A DNA stretch of 64,000 bases from Sphingomonas_D zeicaulis. Its GTDB lineage: Bacteria; Pseudomonadota; Alphaproteobacteria; Sphingomonadales; Sphingomonadaceae. This document shows positions 48,562 through 57,129 of this stretch, piece by piece. The stretch is taken from assembly GCF_050433225.1 (NCBI RefSeq), contig NZ_JBNPXQ010000001.1:248001-312000 (forward strand), given 5' to 3'. The position numbers and the translations under genes are program-made. Positions within the stretch are counted from its first letter, which is position 1, and each line of letters opens with the position of its first letter. Below the pieces are notes generated by a model, which saw only the letters and a list, made by a program, of their open reading frames with translations, searched no databases and had not been told where the DNA came from.

Positions 48562-49374
48562 GGCACGGCTTTCGCGGCTTCACGCGCGGGACCGAGAGGG
48601 TCATACATCCCCCTGCAGTAATCAACAAAAGCCTGAACCGATCCCAGATCGGTAATCGGCGTAACGCGCCCCTTTTCGCCGTCATTTCAATGTTTTGATT
48701 GAATGTCATATATTGCGCGCCGTTCAAGCGCTCGATGTGTTGCGCAGCGTCAACCTGCGTGATCGAGACTGTTCCGGCCGCGCCATCTTCGACCCTGGCA
48801 TAGTGCCATGCGCCGCTATACGGCTGGTGGAATGCCAATCCCTCGGTGCCTGGCGGCAAGGGGCCAAGCGGAAACATGTCATAGGGGCTGGAGCAGGAAT
48901 CCGGAAAATTGGAGGGATTGAAGGGGCCCGCCGCGTCCTTCCAAAAAATTCCGGATGGATGCAGCCGACCTGATAACCGCCGGCGACGACCCTGGCGGCA
49001 TATTGGCCACAGTCCGCATTGGCGGCTGTCAGATTTGAAGGTCCCCGCTGATTTCCCACCGTATAGGCAGTGGCGTAAAGAGAAGGATGTCAGCATGCGC
49101 CACTCCATTTATCGATGAAGTATCTGATAATGATGCGGTGCATGTTTAGGCTTTGCTTTGAGCGGCTACGCCTAAAACGGAAGGGGCGGAGCCGGCATCG
49201 ATCTGTTCCATGGTCGAAATTGGCGACGCCCGGGCCGGCGCGTCGCAGAAGGGCAGGGATGGCGGTTCGGCGATGATGATCCCCGTCTCGCAAAGGCGGG
49301 GCGGGGGCCGGATCGACGATCGCTCGCCACCAGGCGCGGCGGCGCATGCCACGCGGCGATCCGGCCGCCGCGGA
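48562..49374. other. 813-bp stretch with no confident gene; possible decayed ORF
   Basis: GC content drops here compared with neighbours. On the minus strand two overlapping frames look protein-like and join by a frame change near 48960: GYQVGCIHPEFF in one, then FNPSNFPDSCSSPYDMFPLG and TVSITQVDAAQHIERLNGAQ in the other. This may be a frameshifted gene of foreign origin covering about 48666-49060. I recognise no family. No RNA gene or repeat was identified. Confidence 0.4.
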
Positions 49375-49548
49375 TCAGGCGGGGCGGCGGCGCAGCATCA
49401 GCGCGTGCAACCGATCCTTCACCCGCAGCCGCAGGCGCTTCAACCGCAGCAGCAGCAGCGAATCCGGCACGCGGCGTGCCGCCTCATGGCGGATCTGCTC
49501 GTCGAGCCGCTGGTGCAACTGGGTCAGTCGGAAGGTGATCATGCTCAT
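49375..49548 (-). CDS. DUF465 (YdcH-like) small protein
   Basis: A 57-residue protein, short enough to be missed. It reads MSMITFRLTQLHQRLDEQIR, HEAARRVPDSLLLLRLKRLR, LRVKDRLHALMLRRRPA. The pattern of two amphipathic helices with L-x-x-LK-x-x-K-LRLKD is the DUF465 signature. GGAGAGAGGC lies directly upstream of the ATG. The family is common in alphaproteobacteria and of unknown function. The very Arg/Leu-rich second helix may favour RNA or membrane binding. Confidence 0.7.
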   Translation of the reverse strand: MSMITFRLTQLHQRLDEQIRHEAARRVPDSLLLLRLKRLRLRVKDRLHALMLRRRPA

Positions 49549-49958
49549 AGCCTCTCTCCAATCGGGGATTGAAAGATCGGATCATCGGCGATGGCAGGAG
49601 GCAGAGCGGCCAGGCCTACATCGAGATAACCCGATGCGGTCCGACATCACGATCGCCCGAAGACGATCGCCAGAGGGGCCCGGCCCGCACAGCCAACATA
49701 GGGGCACGCCGGCGGCGGTCAAGCAGTGGTTGCATCTGTTACCAATCGGGGTTGACGCGGGCCGATGGCGTCGGCATCCTCCGCCCATGTACGCTTCTGC
49801 GACATATCAGCGTTTCCGCGATCACGCCGGCCAACTCGCCGCGCGGCTGTAGCCCGGGCCCGGTTGCCTGCCGGCCGGCCGGGTTCGGGACTTGTTCGAT
49901 CTTGCTCCGGCGTGCGCCCACGTCGCGCCGCCATTCTCGAATAAGCGGATTACGCACC
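49549..49958. other. 410-bp stretch without a recognised gene
   Basis: Probably holds promoters for the DUF465 gene (leftward) and the small membrane protein (rightward). A TTGACG near 49751 could be a -35 element. A 21-codon frame at 49789 is not convincing. Confidence 0.35.
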
Positions 49959-50108
49959 ATGTCAGATCCAGACACCCTGGGCTCGTCCGATCCCGCGTCG
50001 CGTTCGGGCTTCGACCTCGAACGCATCATCGACGTCGATCTGTTGCTGAAGATCCTGTTCGTCGGCGTTCCCGTGCTGCTTACTTGCATCATCTCGTCGG
50101 CCGGTTAG
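49959..50108 (+). CDS. Small single-span membrane protein (49 aa)
   Basis: An open frame from ATG 49959: MSDPDTLGSSDPASRSGFDL, ERIIDVDLLLKILFVGVPVL, LTCIISSAG. One hydrophobic segment near the C-terminus suggests a small inner-membrane protein with its N-terminus in the cytosol. The ribosome site is weak (AAGCGGA at distance). In-frame sequence reaches further upstream without protein character. No family recognised. Confidence 0.4.
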   Translation: MSDPDTLGSSDPASRSGFDLERIIDVDLLLKILFVGVPVLLTCIISSAG

Positions 50109-50359
50109 GGACGCTTCATTGTCGTTTCTCTCGATCGAGCGCCGAAAGCGGATGGGCTGAAAGTCCTCAAATCGGCCCTTATGCGGCGCCATGGACGACG
50201 GCGCATAAGGGGACAAAACCGCCGTTTGCGTCGTCACGTCTTCGGCATCGGCCGCCATGACGATGGCGCCCATCGTCCATCTCACGCGCCCGCTTTGACG
50301 CCGCCGCCCGCCGCGGGCATGGCGTGCCGCACTGACATTCCCGACAAGGCAAGGCCCCC

Positions 50360-51511
50360 ATGATCACCCTCGATCCGCACGACCTGCAGATCTGCCTGCG
50401 CGCGGGGGAGGATGTCGCGGTGCAGGGCGGCACGGTGTTGCCGCCGATCGCGCAGGCCTCCCTGTTCCGCAAGGCCCGCATCGAGGATCTCCATCGCGAT
50501 CTCGCTCAGGAACATCGCGCGAGCACCTATTCGCGCGGTACCAACCCGACAGTGAAGGTGCTGGAGGATGTGCTCGCCGCGCTGGAGCGGGGTGAGGCGT
50601 GCAAATGCTTCGCTTCGGGCATGGGCGCGATCGGCGCGCTGCTGTTCGGGCTGCTCAAGGCGGGCGACCATGTGCTGTTCGTCAACGACGTCTATGGCCC
50701 GACATTGGAGCTGGCGCGGCGGCTGGAGGATTTCGGCGTCAGCCACAGCCAGAGCTTCGCGGCGGACCCGGAAGGCATCGAGCCGCTGCTGCGCGCGGAG
50801 ACGCGGCTGATCTTCCTCGAAAGCCCGGGATCGACCTTGTTCCGCCGCGTCGACGTGGCCGGCATCGCCGCGCTGGCGCGCGCCCGCGGCATAGTGACCG
50901 CGATCGACAATACGGTGGCGACGCCGCTGCTGCAGAAGCCGATCGAACTCGGCGTCGATCTCGTCGTCCATAGCTGTTCCAAATATATCGGCGGGCACAG
51001 CGATGCGGTGGGCGGCGCGCTGGTCGGTCCGGCCGAACTGATCGAGCGCATCTTCTACAGCGCCTACATGCTGATGGGCGCGGTGATGCCGCCGTTCGAG
51101 GCGTGGCTGTTCCTGCGCGGGCTGATGACCTTGCCGGTGCGCCTCCGCCAGCATCATGAGGATGCGCTGGCGATCGCGCGCGTCCTGCGGGATCACCCGG
51201 CGGTTGCCGCGGTGCATCACCCTGAACTGGGCGAGGATCCCCCGCTGCCGGGGAATTGGCGCGGGCATTCTGGGCTGTTTTCCTTCGTGCTCGCCGAGGG
51301 TGGCTTCGCGCGCGCGGTCGCGGTCGCCAACCGGCTGCAGCTGTTCGGCAGGGCGGTGAGCTGGGGCGGGGCGGAGAGCCTCGTCATCACCGGGCACAAG
51401 CGCGATCCGGGCGACGCCCCCGCGCGCATGCCCGCCGGGCTGCTGCGGCTGTCGGTCGGGCTGGAAGGGCGCGAGGCGCTGATCGCCGATCTCGATCGGG
51501 CGCTGGCATGA
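50360..51511 (+). CDS. Trans-sulfuration-family PLP enzyme (cystathionine lyase/synthase type)
   Basis: A 383-residue Cys/Met-metabolism PLP enzyme. It has TYSRGTNPTVKVLEDVLAAL (57-76), FASGMGAIGALLFGLL (84-99), D183 in AIDNTVATPLLQKP binding the PLP nitrogen, and Schiff-base K208 in VVHSCSKYIGGHSD. The family includes cystathionine gamma-synthase, beta-lyase and methionine gamma-lyase; the sequence alone does not choose. Its stop overlaps the next ATG (ATGA) of an NhaC-family transporter, so the two are co-translated. Uptake and cleavage or exchange of a sulphur amino acid is an attractive reading. Confidence 0.88.
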   Translation: MITLDPHDLQICLRAGEDVAVQGGTVLPPIAQASLFRKARIEDLHRDLAQEHRASTYSRGTNPTVKVLEDVLAALERGEACKCFASGMGAIGALLFGLLKAGDHVLFVNDVYGPTLELARRLEDFGVSHSQSFAADPEGIEPLLRAETRLIFLESPGSTLFRRVDVAGIAALARARGIVTAIDNTVATPLLQKPIELGVDLVVHSCSKYIGGHSDAVGGALVGPAELIERIFYSAYMLMGAVMPPFEAWLFLRGLMTLPVRLRQHHEDALAIARVLRDHPAVAAVHHPELGEDPPLPGNWRGHSGLFSFVLAEGGFARAVAVANRLQLFGRAVSWGGAESLVITGHKRDPGDAPARMPAGLLRLSVGLEGREALIADLDRALA

Positions 51512-52950
51512 TCGTCGAGGAGGAAGCGGCCGCGAAGCGTCTGCCGCTCGCGCTCGCGCTGCTGCCGATCGTCGCGCTCGCTGCCGCGATCGGGCTGGCG
51601 ATGGCAACCGGCGGGATGAGCCCGGACATGCTGTTGCTCGCGATCCTGTTCGCGGCCGCCGTCGCCGGGTTGGTCGCGCGCCGCGCCGGTGCCGGGTGGG
51701 AGGCTGTGCAGGCGGAAACCGGCCGCCAGGTTGCGGAGGCCTTTCCGGCGATCCTCATCCTGCTCAGCATCGGCGCGTTGATCGGCTGCTGGATGTTCGC
51801 CGGCACCATCCCGCTGCTGGTCGTGCTCGGCATCGACCTGATCGACCCGCATTACATGGCGCTGACAGCCTTCGTCGCCACCGCGTTGATGTCGCTGATC
51901 TCGGGCACCTCATGGGGTTCGGCGGGGACGATCGGCGTCGCGCTGATGGGCGCCGCGGCGGCGATGCAATTGCCGTTGCCCCCTGTGGCGGGCGCGGTGG
52001 TGTGCGGCGCCTATCTCGGCGACAAGCTCTCTCCGCTGTCGGACATGACCAACATTTCCGCGATCGGCGCGGGCGCCGAACTCTATGCGCATATCCGCCA
52101 CATGATGTGGACGAGCGTGCCGCCGGCGCTGGCCGCGCTTGCGCTGTTCGCGGCGCTGGGGCTGGCGGCTGGGCCCGCGCCGGCGCTCGCGGCGGGCCAG
52201 GCGGCGTTGATCCGCACCGAATTGCTCGCCGCCTTCCGGCTCGGCCCCATCGAGGCGCTGCCGCTGCTGGTGGCGCTGGCCGGCATCGTGTTGCGCAAGC
52301 CGCCCGCGCTGGTGATCATGGCCTCGTCACTGCTCGCCCTCGTCATCGGCGTGACCCACCAGGGCTTCGGCGCGGCGCAGGCGGTGGCGTGCGTGGTCAA
52401 CGGCTTCGATGCCGCCGCGGCCTTCCCCGGCCGCGATTTCGCGCCCGCGATCGACACCTTGCTCAACCGCGGCGGGCTGATGGCGATGGCGGGCACCTTG
52501 CTGTTCATCATCGCCGCCTTCCTGCTGGCGGGGGCGATGCGGGTGTCGGGCGCGCTCGACCGGCTGCTGGAAGCACTGCTCGGCATGGCGCGCTCCGCCG
52601 GTTCGTTGATCATCGCGGCGATGGCGGCAGGGGCGGTGATGGTGGGGATGACCAGCCATGGCGGCGTTACCGCGCTGGTCGTCGGCGGGCTGTTCCGCAA
52701 GCCTTTTGCCGAACGGCTGCTCGCGCCCGAAAACCTCTCCCGCACGATCGAGGATTCGGTGACCGTCACCGAGCCACTGATGCCGTGGACGGTCTCCGCG
52801 GTGTTCATGGCGACGACGCTGGGCGTGCCGACGCTGGATTATGCGCCGTGGGCGATCTTTTGCTGGGCGAGCCCGCTCGCCTCGCTGGTGGTGGCGCTGT
52901 GCTTCGCGCCGCGGCCGCGCGGTCCGGTGAAGCTGGTCAGCGCTCGCTGA
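51508..52950 (+). CDS. NhaC-family Na+-coupled antiporter/transporter
   Basis: A 480-residue polytopic membrane protein (about 11-12 segments). Family features are LISGTSWGSAGTIGVALMGA, GAYLGDKLSPLSDMTNISAI and TVTEPLMPWTVSAVFMATTL. NhaC proteins include Na+/H+, malate-lactate and, in some bacteria, methionine transporters. ATG 51508 overlaps the upstream stop by 4 nt (ATGA). Coupling to a trans-sulfuration enzyme favours amino-acid or sulphur-compound transport over simple pH homeostasis, but that is inference. Its end overlaps a convergent small gene by 14 bp. Confidence 0.85.
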   Translation: MIVEEEAAAKRLPLALALLPIVALAAAIGLAMATGGMSPDMLLLAILFAAAVAGLVARRAGAGWEAVQAETGRQVAEAFPAILILLSIGALIGCWMFAGTIPLLVVLGIDLIDPHYMALTAFVATALMSLISGTSWGSAGTIGVALMGAAAAMQLPLPPVAGAVVCGAYLGDKLSPLSDMTNISAIGAGAELYAHIRHMMWTSVPPALAALALFAALGLAAGPAPALAAGQAALIRTELLAAFRLGPIEALPLLVALAGIVLRKPPALVIMASSLLALVIGVTHQGFGAAQAVACVVNGFDAAAAFPGRDFAPAIDTLLNRGGLMAMAGTLLFIIAAFLLAGAMRVSGALDRLLEALLGMARSAGSLIIAAMAAGAVMVGMTSHGGVTALVVGGLFRKPFAERLLAPENLSRTIEDSVTVTEPLMPWTVSAVFMATTLGVPTLDYAPWAIFCWASPLASLVVALCFAPRPRGPVKLVSAR

Positions 52951-53167
52951 CCAGCGGGTGCTCGAGGCGAACGGTGTCGAGCAAGGTCTCGACCGCCGAG
53001 ATCTCGCCTGCGCTGCCGGTGGGGTGGAGCGACCAGTTGCAATGCGGGTGCGTCGCACGGTCGTGGATCTGCAGCGGCCCCAGCACCTGCCGCCAGCGGC
53101 GCTGGTTGCCGCCCACGCGGCGCAGCAATGTGGTGACGATATGGTTGTGGAGCTGGGTGGCGTTCAT
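52937..53167 (-). CDS. Small protein downstream of the HPP gene
   Basis: A 76-residue soluble protein from ATG 53167: MNATQLHNHIVTTLLRRVGG, NQRRWRQVLGPLQIHDRATH, PHCNWSLHPTGSAGEISAVE, TLLDTVRLEHPLVSER. It has many His plus one Cys, and the pattern looks like a conserved small domain. It follows the HPP gene stop by 8 bp, so it is the second gene of that operon. I recognise no family. In-frame sequence upstream is the antisense of the HPP coding region. Confidence 0.65.
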   Translation of the reverse strand: MNATQLHNHIVTTLLRRVGGNQRRWRQVLGPLQIHDRATHPHCNWSLHPTGSAGEISAVETLLDTVRLEHPLVSER

Positions 53168-53175
53168 CGGCGGCG

Positions 53176-53901
53176 CTATGCGCGCTCCAGGGGTGCCGGC
53201 GCAACCGGGGGCGGCGCGCCCAGTCGCGCGGCGGCATGCGCCTCCGCCTGGGCGAGCAGCAGCACCAGATCCTCGCGCGCGACGTCGAAGGTCTCGCCGA
53301 GGTCCGCCAGCGCCTGGTCGACATCCTCCATCAGGATGCCGGCGGCGGGGGCGGGGGGCGTCTCCCGCCACTTCACTGGCACCGGGCGGTGCGGATAGCT
53401 GTGGCCGGAATAGCGGTGGAACGCCCAGCCGAGCGCCACCAGCAGCACAGAATTGATCAGGATCGGGGCGGCGAAGGCGGCAAGGCCCACGGCGGTGAGC
53501 GCAGGCGCCGCCAGCACCGTGCTCAGCGCCACCGCGCCGCCGGGCGGGTGGAGGCAGCCGGTGAGCGACATCGCAAGGATCGCGAGCGCGATTGCCAATG
53601 CGGCGGCTAGCGGCTGGTGCGGCAGCAGCGCGATCACCGCGATGCCGACGGCGAGCGAGATCGTGTTGCCGCCCACCACCGACCAGGGCTGCGCCAACGG
53701 GCTCGCCGGCACCGCGAATACCAGCACCGCCGAGGCCCCGATGGGCGCCGCGAGCAGCGGCGTGGGGAAGGGCGAGATTTCGCGATAGGTCAGCGCGGCC
53801 AGCAGCACCCCCACCAGCGCGCCGAGGCAGGCGACCAGTCGATCGCGCAACGTGCCGCCCGCCAGCAGCGGCGCGAACCGTGCGTTCCAGAACCGGCGCA
53901 T
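53176..53901 (-). CDS. HPP-family integral membrane protein
   Basis: A 241-residue protein from ATG 53901 (AGGA at five-base spacing; ATG 53907 has none). Four to five hydrophobic segments form an HPP domain: YREISPFPTPLLAAPIGASA, PLAQPWSVVGGNTISLAVGI, SLTGCLHPPGGAVALSTVLA. The HPPGGA motif names the family. A cytosolic C-terminal helical tail replaces the CBS pair seen in some members. Plant and cyanobacterial HPP proteins transport nitrite; in proteobacteria the role is open. Confidence 0.83.
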   Translation of the reverse strand: MRRFWNARFAPLLAGGTLRDRLVACLGALVGVLLAALTYREISPFPTPLLAAPIGASAVLVFAVPASPLAQPWSVVGGNTISLAVGIAVIALLPHQPLAAALAIALAILAMSLTGCLHPPGGAVALSTVLAAPALTAVGLAAFAAPILINSVLLVALGWAFHRYSGHSYPHRPVPVKWRETPPAPAAGILMEDVDQALADLGETFDVAREDLVLLLAQAEAHAAARLGAPPPVAPAPLERA

Positions 53902-54049
53902 TGTCATCCTTTCGCTTGCCGACGCGGCTGGCGGATAGGGGCTGCGCGCCGCGGCGGGAAGCGAGGATGGCTTTCAGGGGGTAAAGGGCGCCGCGATCCC
54001 TTTCCTCCCCGGCGCGCAGCCTTGGGGAGCGAAGTTCAAATCCCGGCCA

Positions 54050-54808
54050 TCAACGCCCGTCGCTGCGCAGCGTCAGCACTTCCACGCCGTCCGCGGTAAC
54101 CGCCACGGTATGCTCGAACTGCGCGGAAAGCTTGCCGTCCCGCGTCACCACCGTCCACCCGTCCTCCTCGGTGGCGACCAGCCGCGTGCCCTGGTTGAGC
54201 ATCGGTTCGATCGTGAACACCATGCCCTCGCGCAGCTTCATGCCGCTGCCGGGGCGGCCATGGTTGAGCACCTGGGGTTCCTCATGCATCTCGCGGCCGA
54301 TGCCGTGACCGCAAAAATCACGCACAACCGCATAGCCATGCTTCTTAGCGTGGCGTTCGATCGCGAAGCCGATGTCGCCGAGATGCGCGCCGGGGCGGAC
54401 CTGATCGATGCCCTTCCACATTGCCTCCTGCGCCACGCGCACCAGCCGCCGCGCCGCCGCGGGGGCGTCGCCGACAATGTAGGTCTTGCTCGAGTCGGCA
54501 ATGAAGCCGTTCTTTTCCAGCGTGATATCAAGGTTGATGATGTCGCCGTCGCGGATGATCTCATCCGCATCGGGCACGCCATGGCATACGACATGGTTGA
54601 TCGAGCAGTTCAGCACATATTTGAAGCCATATTGCCCCTTGCTGGCGGGGCGCGCGGCGAGATCGACGGTGATGAAGCGCTCGACCATGTCGTTGACCGC
54701 CATCGTCGACAGCCCGGCCAGTTCCTGCGTGTCGAGCATTTCGAACACCTGCGCGAGCAACCGGCCGGAGGTGCGCATCAGCGCGATCTCGTCGGGCGTC
54801 TTCACCAT
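54050..54808 (-). CDS. map: Type I methionine aminopeptidase
   Basis: A 252-residue metallo-aminopeptidase that removes initiator Met. The pita-bread metal ligands are visible: D in INLDITLEKNGFIADSSKTY (two Asp), His in CGHGIGREMHEEP, Glu in FTIEPMLNQG and Glu in QFEHTVAVT; substrate His is in NHVVCHGVP. ATG 54808 overlaps the stop of a ParD-like gene (TGATG), so the pair is coupled. The conserved pairing and short form suggest a secondary map copy regulated with the ParD-like protein. Confidence 0.92.
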   Translation of the reverse strand: MVKTPDEIALMRTSGRLLAQVFEMLDTQELAGLSTMAVNDMVERFITVDLAARPASKGQYGFKYVLNCSINHVVCHGVPDADEIIRDGDIINLDITLEKNGFIADSSKTYIVGDAPAAARRLVRVAQEAMWKGIDQVRPGAHLGDIGFAIERHAKKHGYAVVRDFCGHGIGREMHEEPQVLNHGRPGSGMKLREGMVFTIEPMLNQGTRLVATEEDGWTVVTRDGKLSAQFEHTVAVTADGVEVLTLRSDGR

Positions 54809-55026
54809 CAGGCGGCGGCCAGGGTCGTGCCGAAATCGGCAGCGGGGGCGGCTGCGGCCTCCATCTGCAGACGCACGATCTCGGTGAACGACAATGTCGG
54901 ATTGGCCTCCGCCAGCATCCCCATCCGCATCCAGAATTCGGCCTGCGCGTTGATGGAGCGGCACATCACCGTGCTGGCGCGGCGTGCCTCCTCATGCAGT
55001 GCGTCGTCGATCTTCACGATGCCCAT
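54808..55026 (-). CDS. ParD-like antitoxin-type protein
   Basis: A 72-residue protein: MGIVKIDDALHEEARRASTV, MCRSINAQAEFWMRMGMLAE, ANPTLSFTEIVRLQMEAAAA. The N-terminus has the ribbon-helix-helix pattern of ParD-like (PF11903-type) proteins, normally DNA-binding antitoxins. No RelE/ParE toxin is next to it; instead a methionine aminopeptidase follows with a 1-nt overlap. A TACGAA-N10-TTCGTA palindrome lies 26 bp upstream, consistent with autoregulation. In-frame sequence to 55125 runs through the promoter and is ignored. Confidence 0.83.
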   Translation of the reverse strand: MGIVKIDDALHEEARRASTVMCRSINAQAEFWMRMGMLAEANPTLSFTEIVRLQMEAAAAPAADFGTTLAAA

Positions 55027-55051
55027 ATCGGCCCCTGCACTATGGTTGATG

Positions 55052-55073
55052 TACGAATCATATATTGTTCGTA
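55052..55073. promoter_or_regulatory. Palindromic operator upstream of parD-like/map
   Basis: TACGAA (55052-55057) and TTCGTA (55068-55073) are perfect inverted repeats, 10-bp AT-rich spacer. Probable site for the ribbon-helix-helix protein. Confidence 0.55.
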
Positions 55074-55222
55074 TATGGCTTGCATGCTCACCCGGCAAGC
55101 ATGCCGGCGCGGTTCCTGGCGCCATGCTTCATCATTCGCGAGCAATGCTTCGGCAATGCAATCGTCCGAGATGGATTGCACCGGCTGCACCTAGACAGCC
55201 GGACGTACCGCAGGAGACAGCA

Positions 55223-55645
55223 ATGAGCATGATGATCGTCATATTGGCGGCGGCGCTCACCCAACCGGAACCCCATCGGGTGACCGTGGACCATGGAGGG
55301 AAAGCGCTTGAGGTCGTCTATCAGGGCGAGGTGACGACGCGCACCCGCCGCGTGGGATCGGCGCAGCCGACGCGCAGCGGCAATGTGCGCTGCAACTGGA
55401 CCGCCACGGTGCGCGTGCAGCGCCAGATCGCAGGCGACGGCGTCGCGGCGGCCCACCCGGTGGCGGGCGAGCGCCGCATCAAGGGCAGCCGCGCGGGCGA
55501 CTGCATCACCAACCGCGCCGCGATCCGACGCGACGTCGCCGACCGCAGCACCGAAGTGCAGACCCACGTGGCCGCGCTGGCCGCGGAGGACCGCCCGGCG
55601 CTGATGGCCGCGCTCACCGCCGGCGCGCAGCGCGAGGTGCATTGA
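55223..55645 (+). CDS. Exported hypothetical protein
   Basis: A 140-residue protein. ATG 55223 follows CAGGAGACAGCA. A short hydrophobic N-terminus (MSMMIVILAAALTQPEP) may be a signal peptide. The mature part is beta-strand-like then helical: HRVTVDHGGKALEVVYQGEV, GNVRCNWTATVRVQRQIAGD, SRAGDCITNRAAIRRDVADR. Two Cys could pair. It is unrecognised and monocistronic, followed by a GC hairpin. Confidence 0.62.
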   Translation: MSMMIVILAAALTQPEPHRVTVDHGGKALEVVYQGEVTTRTRRVGSAQPTRSGNVRCNWTATVRVQRQIAGDGVAAAHPVAGERRIKGSRAGDCITNRAAIRRDVADRSTEVQTHVAALAAEDRPALMAALTAGAQREVH

Positions 55646-55650
55646 GCAAG

Positions 55651-55673
55651 CCCCTTCCCGCTTGCGGGAGGGG
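55651..55673. terminator. GC hairpin after the exported protein gene
   Basis: CCCCTTCCCGC (55651-55661), TT loop, GCGGGAGGGG (55664-55673). Same general family as the other GC hairpins; no T-run. Confidence 0.45.
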
Positions 55674-55754
55674 TCAGGGGAGGGGCTGTTCTGAAATAGC
55701 ACGGCCCTTCCCACAGGCTTTCCCCACCCGCCGCGCTTCACGGGAGGGGAGAGA

Positions 55755-56297
55755 TCACGGCACTGCGATCGGCTCTTCCGCGCTTTGCGGGAAGCGGCGG
55801 AACAGCGCGCCGGCCAGCTTGGTCGCAAGCTTGTCGGCTGCATCGTCGGGTGAGCCCTCGGTCTGCACCGTCACCGCGCGACCGCGCCAGACCGTCTGGT
55901 CATCCTTGCGCGATACGATCGTCACGTCGAGTTCGGTGGCGATCAGGTCGCGCAGCTTGCCCTTGTCGGCGGGCAAGGTGACGGAGAGGCCCCAGTTGCC
56001 GGCGCGGGCGCGGGCGGGATCGCGCTGGTCGGCGGTCACCTGGCCGCGGCTGGTGCGCGTCACCGCCACGCGCGCGAGATAGCGGCTGCCGCCACGGCCG
56101 GGCAGAGTCAGGAATTGCGCGTCGAGCAGTGCCGTTTCAACCGCGTCGACGAACGGAGACGGGGTTTCGGCATCGGCCCCCGCTCCGCTGCTCTCGATCA
56201 CGATCGTCCCGGGCGCCACCTGTCCTTCGGTCCTCTCGGGCGCTGCGCCCGCGGCGAGGATCGACAGGAGGGTCGCGATCGCGAAGGGCAGGGCCAT
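55755..56297 (-). CDS. Exported hypothetical protein
   Basis: A 180-residue protein from ATG 56297 (GGAG six bases upstream), leader MALPFAIATLLSILAAGAAP. The mature domain has an alpha/beta pattern: SPFVDAVETALLDAQFLTLP, SRYLARVAVTRTSRGQVTAD, WGLSVTLPADKGKLRDLIAT, ELDVTIVSRKDDQTVWRGRA, DAADKLATKLAGALFRRFPQ. This outline resembles DUF4136-type or CsgG-related envelope domains, but I cannot confirm it. Other starts at 56303 and 56309 are possible. It is probably periplasmic. Confidence 0.65.
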   Translation of the reverse strand: MALPFAIATLLSILAAGAAPERTEGQVAPGTIVIESSGAGADAETPSPFVDAVETALLDAQFLTLPGRGGSRYLARVAVTRTSRGQVTADQRDPARARAGNWGLSVTLPADKGKLRDLIATELDVTIVSRKDDQTVWRGRAVTVQTEGSPDDAADKLATKLAGALFRRFPQSAEEPIAVP

Positions 56298-56363
56298 AAA
56301 CATCTCCATGCCCGAACGGGGCAGCACATCATCCTAGGGCCAAAGCGCCCCCGCAGCCACCTC

Positions 56364-56401
56364 GCAGCCACCATGTGCATTATAGTGCACATTGTGGCTG
56401 C
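56364..56401. repeat. Strong 16-bp inverted repeat
   Basis: GCAGCCACCATGTGCA (56364-56379) and TGCACATTGTGGCTGC (56386-56401) pair at 15 of 16 positions around TTATAG. It lies just after the end of the flavodoxin-like gene and before the next minus-strand gene. It could be a terminator without T-run or an operator. Confidence 0.55.
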
Positions 56402-56404
56402 GGA

Positions 56405-57022
56405 TCATTCCGCCTCGCCCGGATAGGGTGCCGCCTTCAGCAATCCGGCGAGATGCGCGGCGTTGCCGGCGACCATCGCCGCGGTTTCCGCGACCTTGTC
56501 GGGCGTGCTTTCCAGATCCTTGAAATCGGTCGATCCCATCGCCTCACCCACCCAATAGCAGGCGGCCGCCGCCGGAATCGTCCAGCCGACATCATTCAGC
56601 GCCTGGAAGAGTTGTGCCGAGGAGAAATGCGCGCCGTCCTCGTTGCCGACGATAGCGGCCACCGCGACCTTGCCATAGCTGGGCATGCGGCCCTGATCGT
56701 CGGTCTCGCCGAGAAACGCGTCCATGCGTTCGAGCACGCGCTTGGCAATGCTCGAGATCTGTCCCATCCAGATCGGCCCGCCGAAGATCAAGATGTCGTG
56801 CGCGAGGATCTTCTCGCGCAGCGCCGGCCAGTCGTCTCCCTCGCCTTCATCCGATGTGACACCGGGCTTGATGTCGAGGCTGGCCACCCGCACCGTTTCG
56901 GTCACCGTCACGCTCTTGTCGGCGAACGCCTTTTCCAGCACCGCGATCATCGCGTCGCTCGAACTCGCCTCGGTCGCGGCGGCCTTGAGCGTGCAGTTGA
57001 GGGCGAGGGCTTTCAGCGGCAT
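56405..57022 (-). CDS. Flavodoxin-family / NADPH-dependent FMN reductase-like protein
   Basis: A 205-residue flavoprotein: LKALALNCTLKAAATEASSS (FMN phosphate loop), then VRVASLDIKPGVTSDEG, AHDILIFGGPIWMGQISSIA and YGKVAVAAIVGNEDGAHFSS. The GPIWMGQ segment binds the isoalloxazine. It would reduce FMN or quinone-like substrates with NAD(P)H. It is divergent from a stress-type SDR with 107 bp between. A strong inverted repeat follows its stop. Confidence 0.85.
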   Translation of the reverse strand: MPLKALALNCTLKAAATEASSSDAMIAVLEKAFADKSVTVTETVRVASLDIKPGVTSDEGEGDDWPALREKILAHDILIFGGPIWMGQISSIAKRVLERMDAFLGETDDQGRMPSYGKVAVAAIVGNEDGAHFSSAQLFQALNDVGWTIPAAAACYWVGEAMGSTDFKDLESTPDKVAETAAMVAGNAAHLAGLLKAAPYPGEAE

Positions 57023-57129
57023 CGATCGTCTCCTTCGGTGTCGGCTGCCGCAGGAATGCGATCATCCGTTTCTTTGGCAGGAGAACTCCCGGCGCGCCCA
57101 TGGGTTCTCCATGGTGAAGGAGATACACG

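Noticed and set aside
54808..55125. Classical ParD-ParE toxin-antitoxin pair
   Set aside because: No ParE/RelE-like toxin on either side; the coupled gene is methionine aminopeptidase.
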